From positions 372,001 to 436,000 of the forward strand of contig NZ_JAPFFT010000001.1 of NCBI RefSeq assembly GCF_026241105.1: a stretch of 64,000 nucleotides of DNA, read 5' to 3'. Source of the DNA: Arthrobacter rhizophilus. GTDB taxonomy: Bacteria > Actinomycetota > Actinomycetes > Actinomycetales > Micrococcaceae. The stretch's first letter is position 1, and every line of letters starts with the position of its first letter. The notes under the pieces are model-generated. The model was not told the origin of the DNA and made no database searches. It saw only the letters and a program-made list of their open reading frames with translations. Both the position numbers and the translations under genes were made by a program. Positions 62,283 to 64,000 of this stretch are shown here, in pieces.

Positions 62283-63098
62283 TTGACACCGGTAGTGAGC
62301 CTTCGCGGCGCGGGTCTCCAGTTTGGCCAGCGGGCCCTCTGGAAGGACCTCGATGTGGACATCAGGGCGGGTGAGTTCTTCGCTGTGCTTGGTCCCAACG
62401 GCAGCGGCAAGACCAGTTTCCTCAAAGTCCTCCTCGGCCTGCAGCAACTCCACTCAGGGACGGTGACCGTGGGCGGACACCCCGTTGAACGAGGCAGCCG
62501 AAGGATCGGCTATGTCCCGCAGCAGAAGTCCTTTACCCCGGACACACCGCTGCGCGCCCGGGACCTGGTTGCCCTCGGCGTCGACGGCCACCGCTGGGGT
62601 TTGCGGATTAACCCCAAGGCTGTCAATGACCGCGTTGACAGTCTTTTGGAACTGGTAGGTGCAAGCGATTACGCCCGCGTTCCAGTTGGCCAATTGTCGG
62701 GAGGGGAGCAGCAGAGGCTCCGCGTTGCGCAGGCGTTGGCCACTGAGCCTGAACTCCTGCTCTGTGACGAACCGCTGCTCTCCCTGGATTTGCACCACCA
62801 ACGGGCCGTGAGCGCCCTCATTGACCGGCAATGCCACGAACGGAACAGCGCCGTGGTGTTTGTGACCCACGAGATCAACCCGGTCATCGACTACGTAGAC
62901 CGTGTCCTCTACCTCGCAGGCGGCAGGTTCAGGGTGGGAACACCCGAAGAGGTCATGACCACAGAGGTTCTCTCCGAGCTGTACAACAGCCATGTGGAGG
63001 TTATCCGCGCGAACGGCCGGATCGTCGTCGTCGGGCTTCCGGACGCCACCACCCACTACCATGATGACGCGCACGCCGGCGTGGAGGAGAGCCACTAA
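62283..63098 (+). CDS. Metal ABC transporter ATPase (ZnuC/TroB-like)
   Basis: 271 residues from TTG 62283, GAGG at about eight bases. Walker A GPNGSGKTS (38-46), Q-loop YVPQQKSF, signature [15 protein letters not shown], Walker B LLLCDEPLLSLD and switch His in VTHEIN. The C-terminal tail is His/Asp-rich (HYHDDAHAGVEESH) and might bind metal. A 170-bp gap separates it from the lipoprotein gene; the stop is directly followed by the permease ATG. Confidence 0.93.
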   Translation: MTPVVSLRGAGLQFGQRALWKDLDVDIRAGEFFAVLGPNGSGKTSFLKVLLGLQQLHSGTVTVGGHPVERGSRRIGYVPQQKSFTPDTPLRARDLVALGVDGHRWGLRINPKAVNDRVDSLLELVGASDYARVPVGQLSGGEQQRLRVAQALATEPELLLCDEPLLSLDLHHQRAVSALIDRQCHERNSAVVFVTHEINPVIDYVDRVLYLAGGRFRVGTPEEVMTTEVLSELYNSHVEVIRANGRIVVVGLPDATTHYHDDAHAGVEESH

Positions 63099-64000
63099 AT
63101 GGACTTTGGCAGCATCCTGCACACCATCTTCAACTTTGAAAACTACGGCGAACTGCTGGCGTTGGTGCAGAATTCCATCTGGGCTGGTGCCGTCCTAGGC
63201 TTGCTCGGCGGGCTCGTGGGCACTTTCGTGATGAAACGGGACCTCGCTTTCGCCGTGCACGGCATTTCGGAATTGTCCTTCGCCGGGGCCTCATTCGCGT
63301 TGCTCATCGGAACGGACATCATTCTTGGCTCGCTGGCGGGTTCTGTTGCGGCCGCACTGCTGCTGGGACTCATGGGCGTCCGGGCACGGGACAAGAACTC
63401 GATCATTGGCGTCATCATGCCGTTCGGACTGGGCCTTGGCATTTTGTTCCTGGCCCTTTACCAAGGCCGGGCTGCCAACAAGTTCGGACTCCTGACCGGC
63501 CAGATCGTCTCGGTGGACACCGTGCAGCTCCAGGTTCTGGCAGGCACGGCCGTGGTGGTCATGATCGCGCTCACCGCAATGTGGCGTCCGCTGAGTTTCG
63601 CTAGCGTTGATCCCGAGATGGCGGAAGCCAGGGGAGTGCCCGTCCGCGGGTTGGCGATTTCCTTCATGGTGTTGCTCGGCGTCAGCGTTGCACTGTCCAT
63701 CCAGATAGTCGGCGCATTGCTGGTACTGGCCCTGCTGATCACTCCCGCGGCAGCTGCCCTGCGGGTGACCACTTCGCCGCGGCTTGTGGTCCTGTTGAGC
63801 GTGCTCTTTGCCATCACAGCCACGGTGGGCGGAATCCTCCTGGCGCTCGGCAGCAGGATTCCCATCAGCCCGTACGTCACCACATTGTCGTTCCTGATCT
63901 ACGTGGTGTGCCGGATCATCGGCAACGTACGCGCCAAACGGGGGATCAACGGCCGGGTAGTCCGTCCGCACGCTGTCATGGACCGAGCAGCCGAGGACCG
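63099..64000 (+). CDS. Metal ABC transporter permease (ZnuB/TroC-like), partial at right edge
   Basis: ATG 63099 immediately after the ATPase stop; the frame stays open to the end of the window (300 codons). About eight helices: NSIWAGAVLGLLGGLVGTFVMKRDLAFAVHGISE, which includes the conserved ABC-3 helix-1 segment, later MRPLSFASVDPEMAEARGVPV, the coupling helix that contacts the ATPase, and IQIVGALLVLALLITPAAAA. Completes the lipoprotein-ATPase-permease metal importer. The C-terminal tail is cut off. Confidence 0.93.
   Translation, partial: MDFGSILHTIFNFENYGELLALVQNSIWAGAVLGLLGGLVGTFVMKRDLAFAVHGISELSFAGASFALLIGTDIILGSLAGSVAAALLLGLMGVRARDKNSIIGVIMPFGLGLGILFLALYQGRAANKFGLLTGQIVSVDTVQLQVLAGTAVVVMIALTAMWRPLSFASVDPEMAEARGVPVRGLAISFMVLLGVSVALSIQIVGALLVLALLITPAAAALRVTTSPRLVVLLSVLFAITATVGGILLALGSRIPISPYVTTLSFLIYVVCRIIGNVRAKRGINGRVVRPHAVMDRAAED

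Overview
The window is high-G+C chromosomal DNA from an actinobacterium of the family Micrococcaceae, most probably Arthrobacter sensu lato. The evidence is a KGD-type two-domain 2-oxoglutarate decarboxylase, an RsrA-type anti-sigma factor next to a SigR/SigH-like ECF factor, a SAM-IV-type riboswitch, a 24-residue bL37-like ribosomal protein gene, an actinobacterial tmRNA tag, and frequent GTG/TTG starts with ATGA or GTGA overlaps. This assignment rests on gene content and recognised families; no database search was run.

Layout. 1-16.5 kb is an envelope glycan region: three family-2 glycosyltransferases, a flippase-like membrane protein, a GH25 muramidase with C-terminal repeats, rfbB and an rmlC-rmlD fusion for dTDP-L-rhamnose, a DUF2142 membrane protein coupled to a PstS-like lipoprotein, an acyltransferase-3 protein, and a polysaccharide deacetylase with three near-identical C-terminal repeats. 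16.5-21.3 kb is a compact Tad pilus operon (tadA, tadB, tadC, a pilin-like protein, two TadE-like proteins and one TadG-like protein). 21.4-26.9 kb is a housekeeping block: prfB, ftsE, ftsX, an M23 peptidase, smpB and ssrA (tmRNA). FtsEX probably controls the adjacent peptidase at the division site, and SmpB is the partner of tmRNA.

27.6-39.6 kb, directly downstream of ssrA, is an accessory catabolic cluster with two local regulators (PaaX type and MarR type), two MHS-family transporters, a CocE/NonD hydrolase, a DUF3237 protein, an acyl-CoA ligase, an acyl-CoA dehydrogenase, a MaoC hydratase, an SDR and an amidohydrolase-2 protein. Together they look like import, CoA activation and beta-oxidation-like breakdown of an unidentified organic acid or ester. 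No thiolase is present. I consider this the best candidate for an undescribed pathway.

39.7-64 kb is mostly core genes: a cytoplasmic HtrA-like protease, a DHA2 exporter, a DtxR/MntR-like regulator, a methyltransferase, a SAM-riboswitch-controlled class V aminotransferase, hisN, rsgA, aroA, a DoxX protein, the sigR-rsrA pair with a perfect SigR-type promoter, bL37, a PadR/DUF4097 stress module with twin palindromic operators, an SGNH-like protein missing its catalytic residues, kgd, two CorC/HlyC membrane proteins, and a metal (Zn/Mn-type) ABC transporter preceded by a 33-bp palindrome. The transporter permease runs off the right edge. There is no CRISPR array, no tRNA gene, and no recognisable transposase or integrase.
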